From NCBI RefSeq assembly GCF_003591175.1, contig NZ_QYYG01000006.1:1-64000 (forward strand): a DNA stretch of 64,000 nt, written 5' to 3'. Below the pieces are notes generated by a model. That model saw nothing but the letters and a program-made list of their open reading frames with translations, made no database searches and was not told the DNA's origin. A program made the translations under genes and the position numbers. Below are positions 18,896 to 27,943 of the stretch, piece after piece. The DNA is from Serratia inhibens (lineage in GTDB: Bacteria > Pseudomonadota > Gammaproteobacteria > Enterobacterales > Enterobacteriaceae). The first letter of the stretch is position 1; each line of letters starts with the position of its first letter.

Positions 18896-20029
18896 TTAAG
18901 GCTTTTTGATGAAGGGGCGGGTAAGCAGCCCGATCGGGCCGTGAGCGTACCAGCGGCCCATGCCTTTGCTGCGGCGATCGCGCCCCAGCGACTGGGTGAG
19001 ACGATCGAGAATAATCGCCAGGATCACGATGCCGACACCGCCCACGGCGGCCAGCCCCATATCCAGCCGGCCGATGCCGCGCAGCACCATCTGCCCCAGA
19101 CCGCCGACGGCGATCATCGAGGCGATAACCACCATCGACAGTGCCAGCATCAGGGTCTGGTTAACGCCGGCCATGATGGTCGGCATCGCCAGCGGCAATT
19201 GCACCTTGAACAGCAACTGACGCGGGCTGGAGCCAAAGGATTCGGCAGCCTCTATCAGATCTTCCGGCACCTGCTTGATGCCCAGAATGGTCAGACGTAC
19301 GATCGGCGGCAGCGCGAAGATAATGGTGACCACCACCCCCGGCACGTTGCCGATACCGAACAGCATGACGATCGGCACCAGATAGACGAACGCCGGCGTG
19401 GTCTGCATGGCGTCGAGCAGCGGCCGTATGATCTTGGCGGCATGTTTGCTGCGCGCCAGCCAAATGCCCAGAGGCAATCCGATGACAATGCAAAAGAACA
19501 GGGCGGTCAGCACCAGCGCCAGCGTTACCATGGCCTGCGACCAGGCGCCAATCGCCCCAATCGCAATCAGGGACACCAAGGTAGCGGCACCCATGCCGAG
19601 GCTGGAGATCTGCCAGGCGATCAGTGAAAACACCAGAATGGCGATCGGAGCCGGCATGCCGAGCAGTAACTGCTGAAAGCCGCTGAGGATAAAGTCGACC
19701 GGCACGCGTATCCCCTGGAACAGCGGGCGAAAGTGCAGCACCAGCCAGTCGATGCCTTGAGTCACCCAGGAATCGAACGGCACCCAGGCCTTGTGGAACG
19801 GATCGAGCAGGTTGAAATGTTCCGGCTGGGCCGGTGCGCTGTTAAGCCAGTCAGCACCCTGAGCGGCCTGATTGGCCGCGTCGTGTGCTGCCGGTGGCGG
19901 TGCGCTGGACCAGGCATCGCTGGCGCCAGCGCCATCGGCAGGAGCTGCGGAGGCGGCGGCATCAGTCGCCGGCGCGGCGCTGGGAGCGGCAGGCGCGGTG
20001 GCCCATGGATCCTGTGTTGTATCACTCAT
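18896..20029 (-). CDS. proW: glycine betaine/proline ABC transporter permease ProW
   Basis: Inner-membrane permease of the osmoprotectant importer ProVWX. It has 377 residues, about 20 longer than E. coli ProW. The first 60 or so residues are an Ala/Pro/Asp-rich tail; a conserved [14 protein letters not shown] segment and the membrane domain with the permease EAA loop (about [21 protein letters not shown]) follow. The start overlaps the proV stop by 8 nt, indicating translational coupling. A GC-rich stem-loop (about 18868-18892) sits between proW and proX. Confidence 0.95.
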   Translation of the reverse strand: MSDTTQDPWATAPAAPSAAPATDAAASAAPADGAGASDAWSSAPPPAAHDAANQAAQGADWLNSAPAQPEHFNLLDPFHKAWVPFDSWVTQGIDWLVLHFRPLFQGIRVPVDFILSGFQQLLLGMPAPIAILVFSLIAWQISSLGMGAATLVSLIAIGAIGAWSQAMVTLALVLTALFFCIVIGLPLGIWLARSKHAAKIIRPLLDAMQTTPAFVYLVPIVMLFGIGNVPGVVVTIIFALPPIVRLTILGIKQVPEDLIEAAESFGSSPRQLLFKVQLPLAMPTIMAGVNQTLMLALSMVVIASMIAVGGLGQMVLRGIGRLDMGLAAVGGVGIVILAIILDRLTQSLGRDRRSKGMGRWYAHGPIGLLTRPFIKKP

Positions 20030-21224
20030 TTGCTGGGCCCTCTTTATCCAGGGCCTGCAGCAGCATGGCCTTGGAAATAATTCCGATATAGTTATTTTCT
20101 TCGCAGACTACCGGCACCGCGCAGGGGGCCTGGGCAACCAGGGAAATCAGTTCGCTCAGCGGCATATCCGCCGGTACCGGGGCTGGGGCGTCCAGCAGGG
20201 CGTCATCCAGCGTCAGGTTGGCGGCCAGCGCCTGTTTGAGCGAATCTACCGACACCACGCCGATAAATTTCTTTCCGCGTTCAACAACATAACCATAATC
20301 GCGGTCTTCATCGCGCAGCAGCTGCAACGCCGAGCGCGGACCAAAACCGGGGGTTTTACGAATCAGGGCAACCGGGCGGCGTTTGGCGATATCCTTTGCG
20401 CTGAACACGTGGCTGATATCCACGCCGCGGAAGAAGGTGCGGACATAATCGTTGGCCGGATTATTTAATATTTCCTCCGGCGTACCGACCTGAATTACCT
20501 CACCGCCTTGCATAATCGCAATGCGATCGCCAATCCGCATCGCCTCATCCAAATCGTGGGAAATAAACACGATAGTGCGTTGATGCCGGGCCTGCAATTT
20601 GACCAGCTCATCTTGCATTTCGGTGCGGATTAAGGGGTCCAGCGCCGAGAAGGCTTCATCCATCAATAATATGTCCGGATTATTCGCCATGGCGCGGGCC
20701 AATCCCACACGCTGGCGCATCCCGCCGGAAAGTTCATCGGGATAAGAGTGCGCATAATTCTCCAGGCCGACCTGTCGCAGGGCTTCCAGGGCTTTTTCCT
20801 GACGCTCCTGTGGCGGTATTCCGGCTAATTCCATGCCGAAGGCGGTATTATTCAATACGTTCATGTGCGGCATTAAGGCGAATGACTGGAACACCATGCT
20901 GATCTTATTTCTGCGTACGGTGCGCAGCGCACTGTCGGATATTTTCGAAATATCCTCACCGTCAATCAGCACCTGCCCGCGAGTGGGTTCTATCAGACGA
21001 TTGAGAAGGCGTACCAGGGTGGATTTTCCTGAACCGGAAAGCCCCATGATGACAAATATCTCGCCTTCTTCAATGGCCAGAGAGGCGTCTTTCACGCCAA
21101 GCGATAATCCGGTTTTTTCAAGCAGTTGGTCTTTTGTCAGACCTTTCTCAATCAGTTTGAACGCTCGTTCCGGATGTTCGCCAAATATCTTATACAGGTT
21201 CTTTACTTCGAGTTTAATTGCCAT
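20022..21224 (-). CDS. proV: glycine betaine/proline ABC transporter ATPase ProV
   Basis: ATP-binding subunit of ProU, 400 residues from the ATG of [12 protein letters not shown], the length and start of E. coli ProV. The Walker A is GLSGSGKST, the ABC signature is [14 protein letters not shown], and Walker B is [12 protein letters not shown]. Two C-terminal CBS repeats (about 280-395) sense ionic strength in this family. An in-frame extension of 33 codons upstream would run into the promoter and is rejected. Confidence 0.97.
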   Translation of the reverse strand: MAIKLEVKNLYKIFGEHPERAFKLIEKGLTKDQLLEKTGLSLGVKDASLAIEEGEIFVIMGLSGSGKSTLVRLLNRLIEPTRGQVLIDGEDISKISDSALRTVRRNKISMVFQSFALMPHMNVLNNTAFGMELAGIPPQERQEKALEALRQVGLENYAHSYPDELSGGMRQRVGLARAMANNPDILLMDEAFSALDPLIRTEMQDELVKLQARHQRTIVFISHDLDEAMRIGDRIAIMQGGEVIQVGTPEEILNNPANDYVRTFFRGVDISHVFSAKDIAKRRPVALIRKTPGFGPRSALQLLRDEDRDYGYVVERGKKFIGVVSVDSLKQALAANLTLDDALLDAPAPVPADMPLSELISLVAQAPCAVPVVCEENNYIGIISKAMLLQALDKEGPANE

Positions 21225-21640
21225 GCAATTTGCTGTTTCCTCTGATGAATTATCAAACGATAAAAACGTCCTAATAGAAAATAATAGTCGCCTATACCCT
21301 AACACAGTGAAGATCTGAGACAACCCTCAATGTCCCGGAATGAGAATATTGGCGGTTTACATAGGCCTGTCGATTAGTTATGGTAGCTTGGCCCACGTTC
21401 AATTATGGTCAGGGTATTTATGAATTATATTTCTCGTTGAAATTTGATATTTCACAGGAATAATGGCAAAAAAATCCCGTTTTATTTCCCCTTCAGACTG
21501 CCGTTCAGACAATAAAAAACCCGACCATAGGCCGGGTAAAAGTCATCAGTATTTCATCAGTATTCAACGACAGGTGCCGATATCGAGGGGGATATCGTCG
21601 CAAGCAGTGTACGCCCTTTATATGACAGCCATATTGCAGC
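21225..21640 (-). promoter_or_regulatory. proU promoter (P2-like) and proV upstream region
   Basis: On the minus strand, TTGTCT (-35, 21318-21323), a 16-bp spacer CAGATCTTCACTGTGT and TAGGGT (-10, 21296-21301) closely follow the E. coli proU P2 promoter as I remember it. It gives a leader of about 65 nt before proV. The DNA from 21324 to about 21510 is AT-rich, as expected for an H-NS-controlled osmotic promoter. The rest to 21640 holds only the terminator at 21514-21537 and the 3' flank of the response-regulator gene. I see no gene in the stretch. Confidence 0.8.
21514..21537 (-). terminator. terminator of the two-component operon
   Basis: Minus-strand hairpin CCCGGCC-TAT-GGTCGGG followed by TTTTTTATT, about 105 bp past the response-regulator stop. 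Confidence 0.75.
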
Positions 21641-22327
21641 TTAAGCTTTGCGATACAGGCGGCGCGGATGGCCGATATTGCCGTACATCATCTCCACGCG
21701 CACGAATTGGCTGGCGACGCAGTATTCCAGGTAACGTCGGGCGGTGGTTTTGCTGATGCCGACCTGCTCGACGACGTCTTCCACCGCGTGCGCGACCTCC
21801 GGTCGGTTGATAAACAGCGCCTGTACCAGCTCCAGCGTATTGGCTTCGATGCCTTTGGCGCTCGGTTCGCTGGAAAACTGTTTGGATTGCAGGTTATACA
21901 GCGCGTCGACGCTGCTCTGGTCTATCACTTTGAAGCTGCGCTGGGTTTGCACAAACTGCATAAAACGCTCCAGCGAGTTACGCAGCCGCTTGTAGGACAC
22001 CGGTTTGATGATGTAATCGAAAGCACCGTTGCGGATCGCCTGGCTGCAGGTATTCATATCGCTGGCGGCGGTAATAAAGATCACCGAACACCCGGGGTTT
22101 TTCACCGCCGGCTCTTCCATCAGTTCAATGCCCTGGCCGTCCGGCAGAAAGTTATCCAGCAGGATCAACCGTGGCTGGTGCGCCTTGACTTTGGCCCTGG
22201 CTTCGGCCAGCGTGGCGGCATGAGCCACCACCCGCAGAGCAAAGTTCTGCTCTATGAACTCTGCGTGCAGCGTCGCCAGCTGCGGCTCATCTTCCACGAT
22301 CAAAACGTCCAGTGCTTCGTGTTGCAT
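21641..22327 (-). CDS. CitB/DcuR-family response regulator
   Basis: A 228-residue response regulator. The receiver domain spans residues 1-125, with acidic pocket VEDEP and phospho-acceptor Asp in LLDNFLPDGQG. The C-terminus carries a helix-turn-helix of the CitB/DcuR type (DVVEQVGISKTTARRYLEYC). It lies 52 bp after the sensor kinase on the same strand. With the kinase it should control the divergent 2-hydroxycarboxylate transporter gene; that is inferred from arrangement and from the known CitAB/DcuSR systems. Confidence 0.93.
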   Translation of the reverse strand: MQHEALDVLIVEDEPQLATLHAEFIEQNFALRVVAHAATLAEARAKVKAHQPRLILLDNFLPDGQGIELMEEPAVKNPGCSVIFITAASDMNTCSQAIRNGAFDYIIKPVSYKRLRNSLERFMQFVQTQRSFKVIDQSSVDALYNLQSKQFSSEPSAKGIEANTLELVQALFINRPEVAHAVEDVVEQVGISKTTARRYLEYCVASQFVRVEMMYGNIGHPRRLYRKA

Positions 22328-22379
22328 AATCGGGTGCTCAAGACTGTTATAAGGTTTTTAGGTCTCTATCCGTCGTCTT

Positions 22380-24005
22380 TCAAACTTCAGCATTGTTGCT
22401 TGCGGCTCGAAATTCATAGGGGATAAATAAGGAAAATATGGCACCGTGCGGATCGTTGTCCGACACTTCTATGCTGCCGTGCGCCTGCGCCACATGGCTG
22501 GCGACCAGATGCAGGCCGATACCGTGGTCGCCTTTGTCATCTTTGGTGGTGACGCCCTGTTCAAACAGCGTATCGCGCACCTCCGCCGCAATGCCGGTGC
22601 CGCGATCGGCCACTTCAATCACCAGCTCATCGCTGCTGTCGCTGATATAGAGTTCTACCGCTTCGTGCGGCGCATCGCAATGCAGCGTAGCCTCTACCGC
22701 ATTATCCAGCAAATTACCGATGATCGACATCAGTTCGGTTTCGTTCAGCGCCGCCGGGATCTGCCGCAGCTGGCAGGCGGGATCAAAGCGCAATTCGACG
22801 CCTTTTTCCTTCGCGCTGGAGTATTTGCCCAACAGCAAGCCGCACAACGCGGCCGAACTGAAACGCTGAGAGATGAAATCGAGGATCTCCTGTGCGCCTT
22901 CCGATTGAGCTTCTACATAACGGATTGCCTCGTCGTAACGCTGCATATGCAGCAGCCCGGCGAGGGTGGCGGTCCAGTTCAGTTGTTCATGGCGCATAAT
23001 GCGCAGGTTGTCGGCATAGCGCTTGACCTGGCTTAGCTGGCTGCTCAGGGTATTGATGTCATTTTTGTCGCGGAAGCTGATCACCCAGCCTTGCAGCACA
23101 TCTTCTTGCATGATGCGTACCCGGCTGGCGATTACCCGCACGTGGTTGAAGCGGCACACTTCATCGTGAGTGTCGTGCCGCAGTTGCGACGCACCGAAGA
23201 AGTCAGGCTGCGACTGGATCACTTCGCCGATTTCACGGCCCATCAGGGTGCTGGCGGGTTGCCGCAGATCCAGCAGTTCGCGCGCCGCGTGGTTGATGGT
23301 GATGATCCGCAACTGGGGATCGACGGCAATAACGCCTTCGTAGATCGCTTCCAGCAGGGCTTTTTGCTGGCGTACCAGCAACGCAATTTCTTTGGGCTCT
23401 AGCCAGAACATTTGGCGTTTTAAATTTTTCGATAGCAGCCAGGAAAAAATAAACAGGGCGATTAACAACAGTACAATGGAACCGACGATCTGCGTCAGGG
23501 TTCGCGCATTCAAATTGTCGATATGTGACTTCAGATAGCCAACCGAAACAATGCCGATGACATGATTATTTTCATCCAGTATCGGTGCTTTGCTGCGCAA
23601 TGAAATGCCGATACCGCCTTTGCGGATCGAAATAATGCTTTTCCCTTCCAGGACTTCCTTATTATCGCCGCCGACCATCGGCGTGCCGAAGCGATTGGCG
23701 TATTCAGAATGGTAAAGATGCCTGGCGCGATTATCGCCGATGACAATATAACTGGCATCGCTGCTGGCGCGTATTTTCTTCATCAGCGCAGCGATTTGCC
23801 CGGGGTCGTTTTTTTCCACGGCGCTGACCAGGGAGGGGATCAACGCAATCTCCCGCGCCTGTACCTGCGCCCTCGCCCCAAGGTCGCGGTGCAACTGGGC
23901 ATCCAACTGATGGTAGGTATAGGCGCCGATCAGCGTCAGCAGCAGACAGGAGAAGGCGACCAGGCACAGGAACAGTTTGATTTGAAATGAGAGTTTTACG
24001 CGCAT
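22380..24005 (-). CDS. CitA/DcuS-family sensor histidine kinase
   Basis: A 541-residue membrane kinase sensing extracellular C4- or C6-carboxylates. The order is: membrane helix 1 (about 9-30); periplasmic PAS-like domain (about 35-170) containing YIVIGDNRARHLYHSEYANR and GGDNKEVLEGKS, the citrate/dicarboxylate pocket region; membrane helix 2 (about 175-197); cytoplasmic PAS (about 215-320); H-box with His in IMRHEQLNW; N-box GNLLDNAVEAT; G-boxes DRGTGI and GDHGIGLHLV. It is upstream of and cotranscribed with the response regulator. Confidence 0.94.
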   Translation of the reverse strand: MRVKLSFQIKLFLCLVAFSCLLLTLIGAYTYHQLDAQLHRDLGARAQVQAREIALIPSLVSAVEKNDPGQIAALMKKIRASSDASYIVIGDNRARHLYHSEYANRFGTPMVGGDNKEVLEGKSIISIRKGGIGISLRSKAPILDENNHVIGIVSVGYLKSHIDNLNARTLTQIVGSIVLLLIALFIFSWLLSKNLKRQMFWLEPKEIALLVRQQKALLEAIYEGVIAVDPQLRIITINHAARELLDLRQPASTLMGREIGEVIQSQPDFFGASQLRHDTHDEVCRFNHVRVIASRVRIMQEDVLQGWVISFRDKNDINTLSSQLSQVKRYADNLRIMRHEQLNWTATLAGLLHMQRYDEAIRYVEAQSEGAQEILDFISQRFSSAALCGLLLGKYSSAKEKGVELRFDPACQLRQIPAALNETELMSIIGNLLDNAVEATLHCDAPHEAVELYISDSSDELVIEVADRGTGIAAEVRDTLFEQGVTTKDDKGDHGIGLHLVASHVAQAHGSIEVSDNDPHGAIFSLFIPYEFRAASNNAEV

Positions 24006-24330
24006 GGCCGGGGTTCACCGTGAGAGATCCTGAGCGCTTACCCTATCATGAGTCATGATTAATGTAATATTGCGCCCGATCAAGTTGTGATCGCAGACAC
24101 GGGATTATACTTGCCGGGTATTGCTATTCAACGGCTGCGATAAAACGGATAAACTTTAAATAAAAATAACATTAACACCATTAAAACCACGCTGTATTTT
24201 ACATAATCCCAATTAACACCATAGAAACCATAACCACCATTAAAAACCCTTTTTAATTTTGAACAAAATCACAACAGATAATCCGTGCGTTTCTCTATGA
24301 TGGCCGAACAAACTAATAAGAGGCCAGATT
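24006..24330. promoter_or_regulatory. divergent control region with direct repeats
   Basis: This 325-bp AT-rich region separates the kinase gene from the transporter gene. Two direct repeats differ at 2 of 19 positions: ATTAACACCATTAAAACCA (24171-24189) and ATTAACACCATAGAAACCA (24212-24230), 41 bp apart, close to four helical turns. A weaker third copy, AACCACCATTAAAAACC, follows at 24232-24248. The arrangement suggests binding sites for the linked response regulator. No gene is seen here. Confidence 0.6.
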
Positions 24331-25686
24331 ATGAGCACAACAGATGATTCTTACCTCGTCGCCAAAGACAAAACGGCTGAAATACCGCTGAGAGAAAAAT
24401 GGTGGCACATACTGGACAATTACAAAGTAGGGATTATTCCGTTACCGTTCTTTATTCTGGCCGGCGTACTTATTTTACTGGATTGCCTGGAAGGAAAATT
24501 ACCGAGCGATATCGTGGTGATGGTCGCCACGCTGGCTTTCTTTGGCTTTGCCTGCGGTGAGTTTGGCAAACGCCTGCCGCTGATCGGCAAAATGGGGGCG
24601 GCGGCGATTTGCGCCACCTTTATTCCTTCCGCATTGGTGCATTACGGTCTGCTGCCGGACGTTGTGGTGGAATCGACCACCAAATTCTATAAATCGACCA
24701 ATATTCTTTATCTCTATATCTGCTGCATTATCGTCGGCAGCATTATGAGCATGAACCGTCAGGTTCTGATTCAGGGGTTCCTGCGGATCTTCGCGCCCAT
24801 GCTGTGCGGTGAGATTGTCGGCATGCTGGTGGGGATGGCGGTCGGCATGGCGCTTGGGCTGGAGCCGTTCCAGATCTTCTTCTTCCTGATCCTGCCGATC
24901 ATGGCCGGTGGCGTCGGCGAAGGGGCTATACCGCTGTCGATGGGGTACGCGGCGATCTTGCATATGGAACAGGGCGTGGCGCTGGGCCGTATTTTGCCGA
25001 TTGTCATGCTCGGCAGCCTGACCGCCATTATCCTTGCCGGCCTGCTCAACCAGCTCGGCAAACGCTATCCGCACCTGACCGGCGAAGGCAGCCTGATGCC
25101 AAGCAAGCAGGGTGACAGCGATATGGCCGCCGTGGATAAAATCAGCGGCAAGGTGGATGTCAGCACCATTGCCTGCGGCGCTTTGCTGGCTATTTTGCTG
25201 TACATGGTGGGGATGTTGCTGCACCGCATGATTGGCTTGCCTGAACCTGTCGGCATGTTGTTTGCCGCCGTGGCGGTGAAGCTGGCGCACGGCGTGTCGC
25301 CGCGCATTCAGGAAGGTTCGCAGGTGGTGTATAAATTTTTCCGCACCGCGGTGACCTATCCGATTCTGTTTGCCGTCGGCGTGGCGATCACCCCGTGGCA
25401 GGAACTGGTGAACGCCTTCACCCTGCAGAACCTGGTGGTGATTGTCAGCACCGTCTGCGCGCTGGTGGCGACCGGCTTCTTCGTCGGCAAGAAAATTGGC
25501 ATGCATCCCATTGATGTGGCGATTGTCTCCTGCTGCCAGAGCGGGCAGGGCGGCACCGGTGACGTCGCTATTCTTACCGCCGGCAACCGCATGTCGCTGA
25601 TGCCGTTCGCCCAAATTGCTACCCGTATCGGCGGTGCGATTAACGTCTCGCTCTCTCTGCTGGTACTGGCCAAATTTTTCGCATAA
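24331..25686 (+). CDS. 2-hydroxycarboxylate transporter (CitW/CimH/MaeN type)
   Basis: A 451-residue inner-membrane carrier of the 2-hydroxycarboxylate transporter family, which moves citrate or malate by symport with cations or in exchange for other acids. The first re-entrant loop motif is GGVGEGAIPLSMGYA (about residues 191-205) and the second is CQSGQGGTGDVAIL (about 402-415); the C-terminal RIGGAINVSLSLL is conserved. GGVGEGAIPLS is nearer CimH/MaeN/CitW than the Na+/citrate carrier CitS (GGGNGAGAVPLS). The exact substrate is uncertain. AAGAGG precedes the ATG. It is divergent from its presumed two-component regulator. Confidence 0.9.
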   Translation: MSTTDDSYLVAKDKTAEIPLREKWWHILDNYKVGIIPLPFFILAGVLILLDCLEGKLPSDIVVMVATLAFFGFACGEFGKRLPLIGKMGAAAICATFIPSALVHYGLLPDVVVESTTKFYKSTNILYLYICCIIVGSIMSMNRQVLIQGFLRIFAPMLCGEIVGMLVGMAVGMALGLEPFQIFFFLILPIMAGGVGEGAIPLSMGYAAILHMEQGVALGRILPIVMLGSLTAIILAGLLNQLGKRYPHLTGEGSLMPSKQGDSDMAAVDKISGKVDVSTIACGALLAILLYMVGMLLHRMIGLPEPVGMLFAAVAVKLAHGVSPRIQEGSQVVYKFFRTAVTYPILFAVGVAITPWQELVNAFTLQNLVVIVSTVCALVATGFFVGKKIGMHPIDVAIVSCCQSGQGGTGDVAILTAGNRMSLMPFAQIATRIGGAINVSLSLLVLAKFFA

Positions 25687-25719
25687 TAACCAATAAGACC
25701 CAAGCATTTCTTTGCCTTT

Positions 25720-25743
25720 CCCCGCCCCCGCGGGGATTTTTTT
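25720..25743 (+). terminator. transporter terminator
   Basis: Stem CCCCGC / GCGGGG with loop CCCC, then ATTTTTTT, 34 bp past the transporter stop. Confidence 0.88.
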
Positions 25744-25771
25744 GCCCGTTCGGCGCTCAGGCCGAACGGGC
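25744..25771. repeat. 11-bp perfect stem-loop
   Basis: GCCCGTTCGGC and GCCGAACGGGC flank the loop GCTCAG. It lies between the terminator above and the patatin stop, and may serve as a 3' stem for the patatin mRNA. It has no T-run on the minus strand. Confidence 0.7.
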
Positions 25772-25784
25772 GAGGTAGTGTGGC

Positions 25785-26756
25785 TTACGCCGCCTGTTTG
25801 ACGGACGCGTCATACCAGGCGAAATAACGTTCCACACCCTGGCGGCCGGATTCAATCAGCGCGCGTTTTTTGGCCTCGCTGATGGCGAAATCCAGTGTAC
25901 CGACATCAAGGGTATCGACATAAAGGGTCCGCTTCCAGTCATCGCTGTCCAGATGTACCTTGGTCTGAATATCCAGCATGGTGTTAATCACCGTCAGGGT
26001 GAAATCGCACAGGTTATTGATGGCGGCTTTATTGACCGATTGGCCCGCCGCCTGTGCAATTTCGCCGGCGGAATCCAGACGAATACCCAGGGTTCGGGTA
26101 TTGATTCGTTGCGTGGTTCCATCGATATAAGGCGGCGATGTGGTGAAATCGTAATCGAACATGCGTACCGGATAGTTATCGATGGTGCCTCCATCGATAC
26201 ACAGATCGCCCAGCTGATTGTTTTTAGCGACAAAGGCGAAGGGGAATGACATGGAGATCCGCAATCCATCCGCGACCTTCATGCGCGGCGTTGTCTGATG
26301 GGAATACACCTCGCGCAGCCCACTGTTCAGATTGGCGCCAATAAAGTAGATGGATTTGAAACCTTTTGTCTCTTTCAATGCTTCAAATTTTTCAAAGGTA
26401 ATATCTGCATCTCCGGTATATTTCTTGATAATATTGCGCTCCCAAGAGGAAAAATAATCGCCGGGAGCAATGCCATATTGATTAAACAGGCGATGGGCAT
26501 CGTAGATAGAACCAAAAAAGCCGCCGTTATAATCGAGGAATTTCTTGAAGTCCATTTCGGACAGAATTTTCGTGATGTCTGTAGCACTGCAGCCCAGTCC
26601 CACCAGCAGTGCGGCGATGGCACCGGCAGAGGCCCCGGAAGTTTTTTTGATCTGCGGCATAATGCCTTTGGCTTCCAACAGTTCCAAAACGCCGCCATAG
26701 GCGATACCTTTTACGCCACCGCCTTCAAACACCAGATTTTCAAATTGATATTTCAT
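25785..26756 (-). CDS. patatin-like phospholipase
   Basis: A 323-residue patatin-fold lipid acyl hydrolase. All catalytic elements are present: oxyanion loop GGGVKG (residues 12-17), nucleophile elbow GASAG (about 41-45), and the dyad aspartate in CIDGGTIDNYP (about 190-200). No signal peptide or membrane segment is obvious. The gene and its 5' flank are visibly richer in A+T than the neighbours, suggesting acquisition. It stands alone between a transporter and a hydrolase gene, so its role (membrane lipid turnover, defence or secreted effector) cannot be inferred. Confidence 0.88.
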   Translation of the reverse strand: MKYQFENLVFEGGGVKGIAYGGVLELLEAKGIMPQIKKTSGASAGAIAALLVGLGCSATDITKILSEMDFKKFLDYNGGFFGSIYDAHRLFNQYGIAPGDYFSSWERNIIKKYTGDADITFEKFEALKETKGFKSIYFIGANLNSGLREVYSHQTTPRMKVADGLRISMSFPFAFVAKNNQLGDLCIDGGTIDNYPVRMFDYDFTTSPPYIDGTTQRINTRTLGIRLDSAGEIAQAAGQSVNKAAINNLCDFTLTVINTMLDIQTKVHLDSDDWKRTLYVDTLDVGTLDFAISEAKKRALIESGRQGVERYFAWYDASVKQAA

Positions 26757-26967
26757 AATAATTCCTTACTCGTTGTTTAGGGGAGTAAGGGAAATAACGG
26801 ATTCGCTTTTTATTAAAAATTGATTGAGGCTGTGTGATTTTCCAGACAAAAGCATTCAAATTAAATATGTTTTTTTAAATGATATAATTTAAATCTATTT
26901 TTTGTGCAGGCGCGTCGGCGGTTTTGGGTTAATACTTACCGCTGTCTAATCACAATAAGGAGTCACC

Positions 26968-27912
26968 ATGTTCTGGAAACGCTACCTGTTAGGTGCGGCA
27001 TTGACGATTATGGCGTTGCAGGCCACGGCCGCTGCACCGCAGGTAAAAACGCCTTCACCGGGTTTTTATCGCATCATGTTGGGCAGTTATGAAGTCACGG
27101 CCCTGTCCGACGGCGTTATCCGTCTGCCGATGGATAAACTGCTGCTCAACAGCACGCCGCAACAGATTGCCGAGGGTCTGGCTGAACATCATCAGAGCCA
27201 GCCGGTGGCCACCTCGATCAACGCCTATTTGATCAATACCGGCAGCAAGTTGGTCATGATTGACGCCGGTGCCGGCAAGCTGCTGGGTAACGGCCTGGGT
27301 CAATTGGTGACTCACCTTCGGGCGGCCGGCTATCAGCCGGAACAGGTGGATGAAATTTATCTGACCCATATGCACCTGGATCATTTGGGCGGGCTGACGG
27401 AAAACGGTCAGGCGCGCTTCCCGAATGCCCTGGTGCGCGTTTCACAGCAGGATGCCGATTTTTGGCTGAGCGAAAAACGGCTGAAACAAGCGAAGGCGGA
27501 AGATAAGACCAATTTTGAAAACGCCATAGCGGCGATCAAGCCCTATCAGGCAGCCGGGCATTTCAAACCCTTCAGCAACGACGGCGAGCTGTCGCCGGGC
27601 ATTGCCGCATTTGCTGCCCACGGCCATACGCCGGGCCATAGCGTTTATCAGGTGACCAGCCAGGGTAAAAAGCTGTTGTTGATGGGCGATTTGATCCACG
27701 TGGCCGCAGTACAGTTTGCCCATCCGCAGGTGGCGATCAGTTTCGATAGTGACCCCAAGGCGGCGGTCGTGCAACGGCTGCGGGTATTTGGCGACAGCGC
27801 CCGACAGAGTGAACTGGTCGGAGCCGCGCATCTGTCGTTCCCTGGGCTGGGTTACCTGAACAAGCAGGGGGAAGGCTACAACTGGGTGCCGCTGGATTAC
27901 GGAGCTTTATAG
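26968..27912 (+). CDS. periplasmic metallo-beta-lactamase-fold hydrolase
   Basis: A 314-residue MBL-fold protein with a signal peptide (residues 1-23, ending LQATAAA). The metal motif THMHLDHLGG is near residue 133. Further ligands are in the AAHGHTPGHS block (about 213) and the GDLIHV block (about 232). Overall it resembles the N-acylhomoserine-lactonase/glyoxalase-II-like MBL group rather than true beta-lactamases. Substrate unknown. The ribosome binding site AAGGAGTCACC precedes the ATG. No obvious operon partner. Confidence 0.88.
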   Translation: MFWKRYLLGAALTIMALQATAAAPQVKTPSPGFYRIMLGSYEVTALSDGVIRLPMDKLLLNSTPQQIAEGLAEHHQSQPVATSINAYLINTGSKLVMIDAGAGKLLGNGLGQLVTHLRAAGYQPEQVDEIYLTHMHLDHLGGLTENGQARFPNALVRVSQQDADFWLSEKRLKQAKAEDKTNFENAIAAIKPYQAAGHFKPFSNDGELSPGIAAFAAHGHTPGHSVYQVTSQGKKLLLMGDLIHVAAVQFAHPQVAISFDSDPKAAVVQRLRVFGDSARQSELVGAAHLSFPGLGYLNKQGEGYNWVPLDYGAL

Positions 27913-27919
27913 ACCGCAG

Positions 27920-27943
27920 GCCGCCGAACAGGCGGCTTATTAT
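27920..27943 (+). terminator. MBL hydrolase terminator
   Basis: Stem GCCGCC / GGCGGC with loop GAACA followed by TTATTATT. It overlaps the 3' end of the convergent LysR gene. Confidence 0.65.

Noticed and set aside
24121-24250. CRISPR or origin-like iterons
   Set aside because: Only two good copies and one partial copy, in a divergent promoter region; a regulator binding array explains them better.
24499-25707. 402-codon minus-strand frame opposite the carboxylate transporter
   Set aside because: His/Gln/Asp-rich antisense translation; the plus strand encodes a complete 2-hydroxycarboxylate carrier.
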